NCBI GenBank assembly: GCA_902168085.1
Contig: CABHOP010000037.1
Coordinates: forward strand, 82,243 to 146,242
Direction of reading: 5' to 3'
From: an uncultured Bacteroides sp.
GTDB taxonomy: Bacteria > Bacteroidota > Bacteroidia > Chitinophagales > Chitinophagaceae
Length of the DNA stretch: 64,000 nucleotides
Below are positions 1 through 8,254 of this stretch, one piece after another. The position numbers were made by a program, and so were the translations under genes. How positions within the stretch are numbered: the first letter of the stretch is position 1; every line of letters begins with the position of its first letter. Below the pieces are notes generated by a model. It was not told the origin of the DNA. It made no database searches and worked only from the letters and a program-made list of their open reading frames with translations.

Positions 1-1782
1 ATAACGGTTGCGGTCGTTCTCGTCCAGCATTATTTTACGCAGGCGGATGCTTTGCGGTGTTATCTCGATGCACTCATCCTGTTGTATGTATTCCATACAC
101 TCTTCCAGGCTCATTTGTATTTTCGGGGCAATGCGGTTCGCATCATCCGTACCGCTGGCACGCATGTTGGTCAACTTCTTAGGCTCTGTAGCATTTACTA
201 TCAGGTCGCCCGGTTTTATGTGCTCACCAATTATCTGGCCAGAGTATACTTCTTCACCTGCATCTATAAAGAACGAACCACGGTCTTGCAGTTTGTCCAT
301 AGAGTAGCCGGTAGTTGATGCTGTATTTTTAGAAAGCAGCACACCATTGTTACGACCGGGTATCGGCCCTTTCCATGGTTTGTACTCACTGAAGCGGTGC
401 GCCATCACAGCTTCACCTGCAGTAGCGGTCAGCATGTTCGAACGCAGGCCTATCAAACCACGAGAAGGTATCTCGAATTCCAGGTGCTGCATTTCGCCCT
501 TGCTTTCCATTATCAGCATTTCACCTTTACGCTGCGTTACCAGGTCTATCACTTTACCGCTGAATTCGCCCGGCACATCTACTACCAGTATTTCATACGG
601 CTCGCATTTGCGGCCATCTATTTCTTTAGTAATAACCTGCGGCTGGCCAACTGTCAATTCAAAACCTTCACGGCGCATCGTTTCTATCAGTACAGACAAG
701 TGGAGGATACCACGGCCATATACCAGGAATTTATCGGCATCATCGGTATCGCTTACGCGCAGCGCCAGGTTTTTCTCCAGTTCTTTATATAACCTGTCGC
801 GTATGTTACGGCTGGTTACAAATTTACCTTCGCGGCCAAAGAATGGTGAGTTGTTGATGCTGAACTGCATGTTCATCGTTGGCTCGTCGATAGGTATGAT
901 TGGCAGTGCTTCCGGATTTTCGAAATCTGCAATCGTTTCGCCTATCTGGAAACCTTCGATACCTACTACAGCGCATATATCGCCTGCAGGTACTTCCTGC
1001 ACGCGTTTTTTACCCATACCCTCAAAGGTGTATAGCTCTTTGATACGGCTTTTCATCAGGCTACCATCCAGTTTGCACAGTTGCACCGGTTGGTTTTCTT
1101 TCAATGTTCCACGTATCACACGGCCTACGGCTATACGGCCAAGGAATGAAGAATAGTCCAGTGAAGTGATCTGCATTTGTACAGTACCTTCAGATACTAC
1201 AGGCTCCGGTACTTTTTCCAGTATGGTATCCAGCAGCGGCGTGATATCTTCAGTGGGTGTCAGCGATGTGTTGAACCAACCTTGCTTTGATGAACCATAG
1301 ATAGTAGTAAAGTTCAATTGCTCTTCGGTAGCATCCAGTTGGAAGAACAGTTCAAATACTGCATCGTGCACTTCATCGGGACGGCAGTTTGGTTTATCTA
1401 CTTTGTTGATAACAACGATAGGCTTCAGATTCAGTTGCAATGCTTTTTGCAATACAAAGCGTGTTTGCGGCATAGGGCCTTCAAAGGCATCTACCAGCAG
1501 CAATACACCATCGGCCATTTTCAGTACGCGCTCTACTTCACCACCAAAGTCAGAGTGACCCGGGGTATCAATAACGTTAATCTTAACGCCTTTATAGTTT
1601 ACCGAAATGTTTTTGGCGAGGATGGTGATACCACGCTCACGTTCCAGGTCGTTGTTGTCCATTATCAGTTCCCCTGTCTCCTGGTTATCACGAAAAACTT
1701 TTGTCGCGTGGATGATTTTATCTACCAGCGTTGTTTTACCGTGGTCAACGTGCGCAATAATTGCAATGTTACGAATATCCAT
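1..1782 (-). CDS. typA: GTPase TypA/BipA (3' end outside window)
   Basis: Ribosome-associated translational GTPase of the EF-G/LepA superfamily, acting in the cytoplasm in ribosome assembly and stress or cold adaptation. The protein starts MDIRNIAIIAHVDHGKTT, with the G1 P-loop HVDHGKT near residues 10-16, the switch region ERERGIT, G3 DTPGH near residue 77 and G4 NKVD near residue 130. Domains II, III and V and the TypA-specific C-terminal part follow. The frame stays open for 594 codons to base 1, ending LDENDRNRY. Family members run to roughly 600-615 residues, so only a short tail is missing. A TACCTTTG -7 element and a terminator-like hairpin lie in front of the start. Identification is secure. 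Confidence 0.97.
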   Translation of the reverse strand, partial: MDIRNIAIIAHVDHGKTTLVDKIIHATKVFRDNQETGELIMDNNDLERERGITILAKNISVNYKGVKINVIDTPGHSDFGGEVERVLKMADGVLLLVDAFEGPMPQTRFVLQKALQLNLKPIVVINKVDKPNCRPDEVHDAVFELFFQLDATEEQLNFTTIYGSSKQGWFNTSLTPTEDITPLLDTILEKVPEPVVSEGTVQMQITSLDYSSFLGRIAVGRVIRGTLKENQPVQLCKLDGSLMKSRIKELYTFEGMGKKRVQEVPAGDICAVVGIEGFQIGETIADFENPEALPIIPIDEPTMNMQFSINNSPFFGREGKFVTSRNIRDRLYKELEKNLALRVSDTDDADKFLVYGRGILHLSVLIETMRREGFELTVGQPQVITKEIDGRKCEPYEILVVDVPGEFSGKVIDLVTQRKGEMLIMESKGEMQHLEFEIPSRGLIGLRSNMLTATAGEAVMAHRFSEYKPWKGPIPGRNNGVLLSKNTASTTGYSMDKLQDRGSFFIDAGEEVYSGQIIGEHIKPGDLIVNATEPKKLTNMRASGTDDANRIAPKIQMSLEECMEYIQQDECIEITPQSIRLRKIMLDENDRNRY

Positions 1783-1806
1783 ATACTTGATTGTCTTAAT
1801 AAAAAC

Positions 1807-1839
1807 GGCCCCTTCTTTACAACAGATAAGGAAGGGGCC
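1807..1839 (-). terminator. terminator-like hairpin in the typA leader
   Basis: GGCCCCTTC (1807-1815) pairs perfectly with GAAGGGGCC (1831-1839), extended inward by three more pairs, one of them G-U, around a 9-nt loop. On the minus strand the hairpin is followed by TTTTTATT. It sits about 25 nt before the typA start and downstream of a -7-like element. It could therefore be an attenuator in the typA leader, or a stop for antisense transcription arriving from apaG. Confidence 0.55.
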
Positions 1840-1853
1840 TCCATTTTGCCGCG

Positions 1854-1861
1854 CAAAGGTA
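1854..1861 (-). promoter_or_regulatory. -7 element (TACCTTTG) ahead of typA
   Basis: Exact match to the Bacteroidota -7 consensus TAnnTTTG on the minus strand, about 72 nt before the typA start. I see no TTG/TTTG at the expected -33 spacing, so support is partial. Confidence 0.4.
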
Positions 1862-1924
1862 CGGAAAATATATTTTATATTTACGTCATTAATAAGTTAA
1901 TTCTCCAACTATAAATATTTATAT

Positions 1925-2004
1925 ATTAAATATTTTATCAGTATCCTTCTATTATTACTACTCAGCAATATGGGATTTGCTCAAACAAAAAGGAGAAGAC
2001 GTTT
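1925..2004 (+). pseudogene. out-of-frame signal peptide of the YCII gene
   Basis: One frame of this stretch reads (I)KYFISILLLLLLSNMGFAQT, a typical Bacteroidota signal peptide ending in a FAQ-type cleavage site. It then runs into the wrong frame at a five-A run (1987-1991). Adding one A there would join it to KKEKTFKDGDYTMKQYY of the following gene. The expected initiator is ATT (1925-1927), one substitution from ATG. The 5' part of the secreted YCII gene therefore carries two apparent lesions, or uses an ATT start and slippage. Confidence 0.6.
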
Positions 2005-2022
2005 AAAGATGGTGATTACACC

Positions 2023-2328
2023 ATGAAGCAATACTATTTTGTAATACTTGCTAAAGGTGAGCGCAGAAATGAAATTACAGATACTGCTATAATTAATAAA
2101 ATACAGGCTGGACACCTTGCTAATATTGATAGACTGGCCAAAGAAGGAAAAATACTTGTTGCAGGCCCATTTGGTGATAATGGAAACTGGAGAGGAATCT
2201 TCATTTTTGATTGTGAAACAAAAGAAGAGGTTGAAAAGCTCTTAAATACAGACCCAGCGATAGCTGCTGGCAGATTGGCTTACGAGATACATCCTTGGTG
2301 GACAGCGAAGAATGCTGTATTTAAATAG
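2023..2328 (+). CDS. YCII-domain protein (5' end damaged)
   Basis: A 101-residue YCII-related protein. The domain fills almost the whole product: YYFVILAKGERR at the start, the conserved GHLANIDRLAKEGKILVAGPF block in which the His-containing loop is the usual YCII active-site candidate, GIFIFD, and a terminal AYEIHPWWTAK. YCII proteins are small alpha/beta-barrel proteins related to muconolactone isomerases, and this subgroup is normally exported. Here the ATG at 2023 lies inside what should be the mature protein, and the export signal is upstream in another frame. As sequenced, the product would be cytosolic if made at all. It faces apaG tail to tail with one base between the stops. The domain call is confident; the functional state is uncertain. 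Confidence 0.75.
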   Translation: MKQYYFVILAKGERRNEITDTAIINKIQAGHLANIDRLAKEGKILVAGPFGDNGNWRGIFIFDCETKEEVEKLLNTDPAIAAGRLAYEIHPWWTAKNAVFK

Positions 2329-2329
2329 C

Positions 2330-2716
2330 CTAATTCATTTTGAATGGAGCAATCAACTGAAATTCCGGAATGTTTACCGTGAAGCTTTTCTTATTGTATT
2401 GGTTAACCATACTGTAGGTGCCATACATTTTTCCTATATCGCTACGCAGATTGGCGGCTGATACATATTGGTAGTTTTCACCGGGCTGTATGATAGGTTG
2501 CTGGCCCACTACTCCTTCGCCTTCAACTTCTCTTTCTGTGCCATTGCTATCTACAATGTGCCAGTGGCGGCTGATGAGCTGTACGGGCATGGTGCTTAAA
2601 TTCTCAATTGTAATGCGGTATGCAAACAAGAATTCAGAATTAACCGGATTAGATTGATTGGGTTGATAGAAGGTTTCAACTGTTACACTTACACCTTCTG
2701 TTACCTGTTGCACCAT
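2330..2716 (-). CDS. apaG: ApaG-domain protein
   Basis: A 128-residue stand-alone ApaG protein with an immunoglobulin-like beta-sandwich, the same fold found in some F-box proteins. ApaG was linked genetically to Co2+/Mg2+ handling, and its molecular role is unclear. Recognisable family segments are FAYRITIENLS, LISRHWHIVDSNG, VEGEGVVGQQPIIQPGE and GTYSMVNQ. The length matches the usual 125-130 residues. It is a single gene between YCII and recX, reading toward typA. The start MVQQVTEGVSVTVE fits family alignments. Confidence 0.93.
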   Translation of the reverse strand: MVQQVTEGVSVTVETFYQPNQSNPVNSEFLFAYRITIENLSTMPVQLISRHWHIVDSNGTEREVEGEGVVGQQPIIQPGENYQYVSAANLRSDIGKMYGTYSMVNQYNKKSFTVNIPEFQLIAPFKMN

Positions 2717-2756
2717 ATTGTTTTATTTACTCAATGTAAATATACCGAAATACTAC

Positions 2757-3230
2757 CTACAGTAGTTTATTAGCATTTAAGATTTCGTTAATTGCATCAT
2801 TAACCATATCTATTTCATATCCTTTCTGCACCATGTATCGAAATACTTTCTGTCTTTTTACCAGCTGGCTTCTTTCTCCTTTCAATTCTTGCCATTTCTT
2901 GTTCGCCAACCGTTTAAGCGTTATTTCATACTCATCGGGGTCTATCTCGCTCAGCCCCTTCTTTATACAATAGGCAGAAACCTGCTGCATTTTCAGTTGC
3001 TGCACTATTTTATTCCTGCCCCAATGCTTCAGCCTGAATTTACCACGTGCTATAGCTTTGGCAAACTTTTCTTCATTCAGTAAACCGGTCTCTATCAGCT
3101 CAGCCAGGTATTGGTCCACTTCAGGGGTGGTGCAGCCTAGTTCATACAGCTTGTTCTTTACTTCCTTATGGCAACGGGGCTGGTACAGGCAATATTTGTA
3201 AATAGCTTGTTTTATATCCATCGGATTCAA
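2757..3230 (-). CDS. recX: RecX family regulatory protein
   Basis: A small, basic, all-helical modulator that binds RecA filaments and limits recombinase activity. The 157-residue product has the RecX three-helix repeats: a first unit around CLYQPRCHKEVKNKL, the core LIETGLLNEEKFAKAIARGKFRLKHWGR near residues 45-75, and a last unit VFRYMVQKGYE. The start could be M1 or M4 (MDIKQAIYKYC). recA is not in the window. A terminator-like hairpin at 3237-3264 separates it from mnmG, so it appears to have its own transcript. Confidence 0.92.
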   Translation of the reverse strand: MNPMDIKQAIYKYCLYQPRCHKEVKNKLYELGCTTPEVDQYLAELIETGLLNEEKFAKAIARGKFRLKHWGRNKIVQQLKMQQVSAYCIKKGLSEIDPDEYEITLKRLANKKWQELKGERSQLVKRQKVFRYMVQKGYEIDMVNDAINEILNANKLL

Positions 3231-3236
3231 AACTAA

Positions 3237-3264
3237 AAAGGCAAACGATATTGTGTTTGCCTTT
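3237..3264 (-). terminator. terminator of mnmG
   Basis: AAAGGCAAAC (3237-3246) pairs with GTTTGCCTTT (3255-3264) around an 8-nt loop. On the minus strand it is followed by TTTTAG. It lies between the mnmG stop and the recX start. Confidence 0.65.
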
Positions 3265-3271
3265 GTTCTTT

Positions 3272-5140
3272 TTATCTGCCCATATAAACCATCAATATTT
3301 GCACATCACTTGGGTTTACCCCACTTATCCTGCTGGCCTGGCCTAATGTTCTGGGTTTTATTTTTATTAGTTTCTGGCGGGCTTCCGTAGATAATGCCGA
3401 AAGTTTATCATAATTGAAACTATCCGGTATGATAAGATCTTCCAGCGAAGCCATTTTCTTTACTAGCTCCTTTTCTTTTTCAATATATACATCATACTTC
3501 AGTTGTATCTCCGCCTGCTCTAAAGCCAGTACATCCGTCTCATTCAGTGTTTCTTTCAGTTGCGGTAAAGCCTCCTGCATGTCTTTCAATGTTATGCCCG
3601 GACGAAGTAATAATTTCAAAGCCCTTGCGCGTTCAGCCAGCGGTGTGCTGCCTATAGATTCCAGGTAAGTATTTACAGCAGAGGGCTCGACGGGATATTC
3701 GGCCAGTTTTTCTTTTAGTTTGGCTACTTTTCCCTGCTTTTCCTTTACTAATTGCAGGCGTTCATCGCTCGCCAGACCTATTTCGTGGCCCAGCGGTGTT
3801 AAGCGAAGGTCTGCATTATCTTGTCTTAACAGTGTTCTGAATTCTGCACGGCTGGTAAACATGCGATATGGCTCATCAGTACCTTTATTTATCAGGTCAT
3901 CTATTAGTACTCCAATGTATGCATCGCTCCTTTGCAATACTACAGGCTCCAAATCATGTACATTTCTATGTGCATTGATCCCGGCCATTAGGCCCTGGCA
4001 GGCAGCTTCTTCATATCCTGTAGTTCCATTTATTTGCCCGGCAAAGAACAAGTTCTTTATCAGCTTGGTTTCCAGTGTAAATTGCAACTGTGTAGGCGGG
4101 AAATAATCATACTCAATAGCATATCCCGGGCGGAAGAAACGACAATTCTCAAAACCGGGAACCAATTGCAAGGCTTTATATTGTACATCTTCCGGCAAAG
4201 AGGTACTGAAGCCGTTTACGTATATCTCAACTGTATTCCATCCTTCCGGTTCCACAAAAAGCTGATGCCGCTCTCTTTCTGCAAAACGGCTTATTTTATC
4301 TTCAATACTGGGGCAATATCTTGGTCCTGAACCTTTTATGCGACCCTGGTACATAGGTGATTTCTCAAAACCGGTCTTTAATATCTCGTGTACCGTTTCA
4401 TTTGTATAAGTTATCCAGCAATGACGTTGGCCTTTGGGTTTTACTTTTTCTATTGGCAGATAAGAAAAGCCTACTATTTCTTCATCCCCTTCCTGAATTT
4501 CCATCTTACTATAGTCAAGGCTGCGGCCATCTATCCTTGGTGGGGTGCCTGTTTTAAGCCTTGCGCTCTCAAAACCTAATGAAACAAGCTGTTCCGTAAG
4601 CCCAGTGGCACCTTTTTCACCCATTCTGCCACCACCAAATTGCTTTTCACCTATATGGATAACGCCATTCAGGAAGGTTCCATTGGTTAATACTACCGCT
4701 TTTCCATATATCGTTTGGCCCATGCCGGTTATTACTCCCTTAATTGTTCCACGTGAAACAATAAGTTCCTTCACCATATCCTGCCAAAAGTCGATATTAG
4801 GGGTTGCTTCAAGCATTTCCCTCCAAGTAGATGCAAATAACATCCGGTCGTTCTGAGTACGTGGGCTCCACATACCCGGCCCTTTAGACTTATTGAGCAT
4901 ACGGAACTGTATCATGCTTTTATCGCTCACTATACCGCTATACCCACCTAAGGCGTCAATTTCACGTACAATCTGTCCTTTTGCTATTCCGCCCATAGCC
5001 GGGTTACAACTCATCTGGGCTATGGTTTGCATATTCATAGTGATCAACATCACTTTAGACCCCATATTGGCAGCAGCAGCAGCAGCTTCGCATCCTGCAT
5101 GGCCTGCTCCTACTACTATAACATCATATTCAGGAAACAT
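3272..5140 (-). CDS. mnmG: tRNA uridine-5-carboxymethylaminomethyl synthesis enzyme MnmG
   Basis: FAD-dependent partner of MnmE in building the cmnm5 group on wobble U34 of tRNAs; cytoplasmic. From the chosen start the product is 622 residues, the family length. The N-terminal GAGHAGCEAA is the Rossmann FAD motif, followed by SCNPAMGGIAKG and, further on, FTSRAEFRTLLRQDNADLRLT of the C-terminal region. An ATG exists at 5179, but the family begins MFPEYDVIVVGAGHAG (5140). A TTG-N22-TACCTTTG promoter lies between the two ATGs, so transcription probably begins only a few bases before 5140. A parS-like 16-mer is embedded in the coding sequence at 4745-4760. In many bacteria this gene (gidA) lies near the origin. 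Confidence 0.97.
   Translation of the reverse strand: MFPEYDVIVVGAGHAGCEAAAAAANMGSKVMLITMNMQTIAQMSCNPAMGGIAKGQIVREIDALGGYSGIVSDKSMIQFRMLNKSKGPGMWSPRTQNDRMLFASTWREMLEATPNIDFWQDMVKELIVSRGTIKGVITGMGQTIYGKAVVLTNGTFLNGVIHIGEKQFGGGRMGEKGATGLTEQLVSLGFESARLKTGTPPRIDGRSLDYSKMEIQEGDEEIVGFSYLPIEKVKPKGQRHCWITYTNETVHEILKTGFEKSPMYQGRIKGSGPRYCPSIEDKISRFAERERHQLFVEPEGWNTVEIYVNGFSTSLPEDVQYKALQLVPGFENCRFFRPGYAIEYDYFPPTQLQFTLETKLIKNLFFAGQINGTTGYEEAACQGLMAGINAHRNVHDLEPVVLQRSDAYIGVLIDDLINKGTDEPYRMFTSRAEFRTLLRQDNADLRLTPLGHEIGLASDERLQLVKEKQGKVAKLKEKLAEYPVEPSAVNTYLESIGSTPLAERARALKLLLRPGITLKDMQEALPQLKETLNETDVLALEQAEIQLKYDVYIEKEKELVKKMASLEDLIIPDSFNYDKLSALSTEARQKLIKIKPRTLGQASRISGVNPSDVQILMVYMGR
4745..4760. other. parS-like site inside mnmG
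   Basis: TGTTCCACGTGAAACA, one base from a perfect 16-bp palindrome and a match to the widely conserved ParB site TGTTnCACGTGnAACA. It lies 458 bp from the second site at 5218-5233. No parA/parB gene is in the window. Confidence 0.75.
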
Positions 5141-5146
5141 AAGCTG

Positions 5147-5179
5147 CAAAGGTAAGTTACAATTCTTTACCATTATCAA
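5147..5179 (-). promoter_or_regulatory. mnmG promoter
   Basis: On the minus strand TTG (5179-5177), 22 nt, then TACCTTTG (5154-5147). This fits the Bacteroidota -33/-7 promoter. The predicted start of transcription falls within about 1-4 nt of the mnmG ATG at 5140, implying a very short leader. Confidence 0.6.
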
Positions 5180-5217
5180 GTTTTATGGTGCTATAGACCA
5201 ACATTATTAATAATCTA

Positions 5218-5233
5218 TGTTCCACGTGGAACA
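5218..5233. other. parS site, perfect palindrome
   Basis: TGTTCCACGTGGAACA is a perfect 16-bp palindrome identical to the parS consensus of several phyla. It lies in the gap upstream of mnmG, next to a terminator palindrome. Sites of this type bind ParB (Spo0J) and cluster around oriC. Confidence 0.85.
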
Positions 5234-5236
5234 AAA

Positions 5237-5262
5237 AAGCCTCCCCGATATCGGGGAGGCTT
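5237..5262 (-). terminator. terminator of the PA-domain T9SS gene
   Basis: A perfect 26-nt palindrome from AAGCCTCCCC to GGGGAGGCTT with a GATATC centre. It lies 20 bp beyond the stop of the next gene; on the minus strand the stem ends GGCTTTTTTG, giving a T-run. It lies 4 bp from the perfect parS site. Confidence 0.75.
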
Positions 5263-5282
5263 ATAAAAAATTAGTTTAAATT

Positions 5283-7154
5283 TTATTTACCGGCAATGGT
5301 AAATGGTTTAAATACCGTACCGTTATCTCCAAAGAAAACCAGATAATAGTTACCTGGGGTCAATTGTTTAGTGCTAATAGTAATTTTACCATTCTGAATA
5401 TCTTTTCTGCGCTCAGTATAGACATTACGACCCAAGGCATCAATGATTTTAATATCAGCCCTGTGAGACAGCGCAGCCAAATCAATAGTTACGTTGATAT
5501 TATCTGTAGCAGGATTAGGATAAAGAGAAACCTGATAAGAAGTGCTCTGTGTTTCTTTAACACCAACGTCAAAGAGACCTGTTATAAGTGCTATAACAGG
5601 AGTAGTATTTCTAGTACCTACAAAGTCAGCAGAATCAATACTGCCTGAACCGGCTTCTGTAACGCCGAATGGTATCATGCGGACATTGCTACCAGAACTC
5701 AACATAGCATCTACAGTTCCAAAGAAATTTGGCGCCCAAAAATCTTTAACTGGAGTAGTTGCATTTCTAGCTGCATTTGTTCTGTTGAAATAGTTGATGT
5801 CATCATTACAACCTAAGAAAATCGTTTCAGGCATATCCACTGCAGCCCAATACCAGGAGTTATCTTCAAGCACGACAGTTCCAGCAGTTCCATCGGGATT
5901 ACCAATATTAGCAGTAAACATCTGGTTATTAGAATCAGCTGTTGTAAATACCCTTGATGCCGCACCCTTAATTGTGAGCTCAGTAGCTTGTATAATACCA
6001 TCTGTATTACCATCTGCCCATTTAAAAAGATAAATATCCAGATTACCAACCGTGCTATTCAATGAGTGTTTTGTCGTGTCATTGTCATTAATAGACAGCT
6101 TGAAAGATTGAGCTTGATACCCCCCCTTATTAACATAAAATAATGGTCCCCATGTTAAAGGTACACCTGATGCTCCCGCCTTTACTGAACCTGTAAGTAT
6201 CGGATCACCGTTTGCATCTAGTGGCGCCTTACAAAAAATATTGTTAGTTACATCTAAAGATATTGATGCAGTATTGTCCAACGGATTATCATCAACATTA
6301 TCAGCAGAAACATTGTAAGTCATAGTGTACTTACCAGTCTGAGTAGGATTGACAGATGTAGCTTTTGTCCCCAATAATTCTATGGCAGAGTCAATCGCAT
6401 TAAAACTTGCAACCTCAACAGAGTCGTTTGCTATAACTGATGGACTACCACCAGTGGGTGTAAACGTAAGCGTTGATTTCAATTTTACATTAGTTTGATC
6501 ATTCAAACCTGTGTTGGCTATGAATGCCCCTGTGTAAAATTTATAAGCATCCGGACTACCTGTTTTCCATTGGCTCAATGGTATTGAACCTGGGCCAGGT
6601 GCTTCCGAGTTAGGGATGATAGCTAGGTCATTATTATTACCAAATCCCCATCTTGTAAGTGATATAAATACTTGTTGTCCCCCATTCAATGCAGCATTCA
6701 TAGCATTACCATCTACATCAGATACCATTAATACAGGTATGTTAACACTCGCCCCTGCAGTACCAGCAGCCATACCTACAGGTGATCCGGTTACATTGTT
6801 TACAATGATCACACCTTTTGCACCTTTGTTCTGAGCATTCAGAGCTTTCTCACCAAACTGGCAAGTACCACGATAAATCAATACCCATTTATCTGTAACA
6901 TTGTTAGTAAGTGGTCCGCAAGCTAAAGAATCTACCGCTTTAACCACTTCTACATTGAACCAGGATGAATCTAATGCTCTACCCCAAGTAGGTGCGGCAT
7001 TTGATGAATAAGTAAATGTTTTGATTCCTTCTAAAGATGCCGGTGAATTAACAAATAAACGCGGCCCAATTAATCGAATGTTCTGTGCATTACCATCAGA
7101 GGCAGCAACCAACAACGACAAGCCTAATACAGACTGAAGTAATTTTCTTCTCAT
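5283..7154 (-). CDS. secreted PA-domain protein with T9SS type A sorting domain
   Basis: A 623-residue extracellular protein of unknown activity. Residues 1-23 form a signal peptide ending in GNAQ. Residues of about 70-170 are a protease-associated (PA) domain: WVLIYRGTCQFGEKALNAQNKGAKGVIIVNN, IPVLMVSDVDGNAM. A long middle region carries repeated beta-rich, Asn/Asp-rich segments (DNVDDNPLDNTASI, NLDIYLFKWADGNTDG) like extracellular cargo of this phylum. The last 80 or so residues are a Por-type sorting domain: VSLYPNPATDNINVTID, IIDALGRNV, LTPGNYYLVFF. No protease catalytic motif is visible, so the PA domain may be a lid without an enzyme or may bind ligand. It stands alone with its own terminator. 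Confidence 0.9.
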   Translation of the reverse strand: MRRKLLQSVLGLSLLVAASDGNAQNIRLIGPRLFVNSPASLEGIKTFTYSSNAAPTWGRALDSSWFNVEVVKAVDSLACGPLTNNVTDKWVLIYRGTCQFGEKALNAQNKGAKGVIIVNNVTGSPVGMAAGTAGASVNIPVLMVSDVDGNAMNAALNGGQQVFISLTRWGFGNNNDLAIIPNSEAPGPGSIPLSQWKTGSPDAYKFYTGAFIANTGLNDQTNVKLKSTLTFTPTGGSPSVIANDSVEVASFNAIDSAIELLGTKATSVNPTQTGKYTMTYNVSADNVDDNPLDNTASISLDVTNNIFCKAPLDANGDPILTGSVKAGASGVPLTWGPLFYVNKGGYQAQSFKLSINDNDTTKHSLNSTVGNLDIYLFKWADGNTDGIIQATELTIKGAASRVFTTADSNNQMFTANIGNPDGTAGTVVLEDNSWYWAAVDMPETIFLGCNDDINYFNRTNAARNATTPVKDFWAPNFFGTVDAMLSSGSNVRMIPFGVTEAGSGSIDSADFVGTRNTTPVIALITGLFDVGVKETQSTSYQVSLYPNPATDNINVTIDLAALSHRADIKIIDALGRNVYTERRKDIQNGKITISTKQLTPGNYYLVFFGDNGTVFKPFTIAGK

Positions 7155-7243
7155 AGTTTGTTCTAGTTTTTATAAAAACAGACTTACAAATTATGTTAAA
7201 ATAAACACAAAACAAAAAATGAACTATAAAAGTTAAAACAAAT

Positions 7244-8254
7244 CTATATTATACCCAGCTGTTTACTCATCTCCAGCATTCTATCAATAGGCTTTTTGGC
7301 TGCAAGACGAACATCTTCAGGCATCAATATTTCCGGCAGCTCATATTTAATACATAAATATAATTTTTCAAGTGTATTTAATTTCATATGTGGGCAATCA
7401 TTGCATGCACATGCATTATCGGGTGGGGCTGCAATAAAAATCTTATCCGGCGATTTCTGCATCATCTGATGTAAGATACCCGCCTCCGTAGCGACGATAA
7501 AACTCTTCGAATCGTTCTCCTGCGTATATTTCAGCAATTGAGTAGTAGAACCTATAAAATCTGCAATCCTTAATACAGGCTCTTCACACTCCGGATGTGC
7601 AATTAGTTTTGCTTCAGGATGCCTTTCTTTCAGCCTGGTGATTTTTTCAAGAGAGAATATCTCGTGCACCATACATGCACCATTCCACAACACCATATTG
7701 CGTCCTGATGTCTTATTGATATAAGCACCCAAGTTCTTATCAGGAGCAAATATTATCTTCTGCTCTTTAGGCAAACTATCTACGATGGCCTTAGCATTGG
7801 ATGATGTACATATTATATCACTCAAAGCCTTTATACCCGCAGAACAGTTGATATAGGATATAACTATATGGTCGGGATGCTTTTCCTTGAATAGTTTGAA
7901 TAATGCAGGCGGGCAGCTATCACTTAAAGAACAACCCGCATTCAAGTCTGGCAACAACACCTTCTTACCGGGATTCAGGATCTTTGCCGTTTCAGCCATA
8001 AAATGCACACCTGCAAAGACAATCATATCAGCATCAGTCTTTTCAGCCATTTGTGCCAGGCCCAGGCTATCGCCAATATAATCTGCAATATCCTGTATAT
8101 CTGGCTCCTGGTAATAATGCGCGAGTATAATGGCATTCTTCTCTTTCTTCAGTCTTTCTATCTCAGCAAAAATATCCATCGACGGATCGACCTCAATATC
8201 CAGGAAACCTCTTTCAATCAATTTTTCTTTGGCAACATCTAAATTCACATCCAT
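7244..8254 (-). CDS. nadA: quinolinate synthase NadA
   Basis: Condenses iminoaspartate with dihydroxyacetone phosphate to quinolinate in de novo NAD synthesis, using a 4Fe-4S cluster. The 336-residue protein has the three homologous domains with [21 protein letters not shown] near residue 40 and one cluster Cys in each third: [19 protein letters not shown] and [12 protein letters not shown]. nadB and nadC are not adjacent. It reads away from the candidate origin that begins immediately upstream. Confidence 0.97.
   Translation of the reverse strand: MDVNLDVAKEKLIERGFLDIEVDPSMDIFAEIERLKKEKNAIILAHYYQEPDIQDIADYIGDSLGLAQMAEKTDADMIVFAGVHFMAETAKILNPGKKVLLPDLNAGCSLSDSCPPALFKLFKEKHPDHIVISYINCSAGIKALSDIICTSSNAKAIVDSLPKEQKIIFAPDKNLGAYINKTSGRNMVLWNGACMVHEIFSLEKITRLKERHPEAKLIAHPECEEPVLRIADFIGSTTQLLKYTQENDSKSFIVATEAGILHQMMQKSPDKIFIAAPPDNACACNDCPHMKLNTLEKLYLCIKYELPEILMPEDVRLAAKKPIDRMLEMSKQLGII

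Noticed and set aside
347..1156. A 269-codon plus-strand open frame
   Set aside because: It lies wholly antisense to typA, whose minus-strand frame has all GTPase motifs. The plus frame has composition of a shadow reading (Ser/Ile/Arg-rich, no domain).
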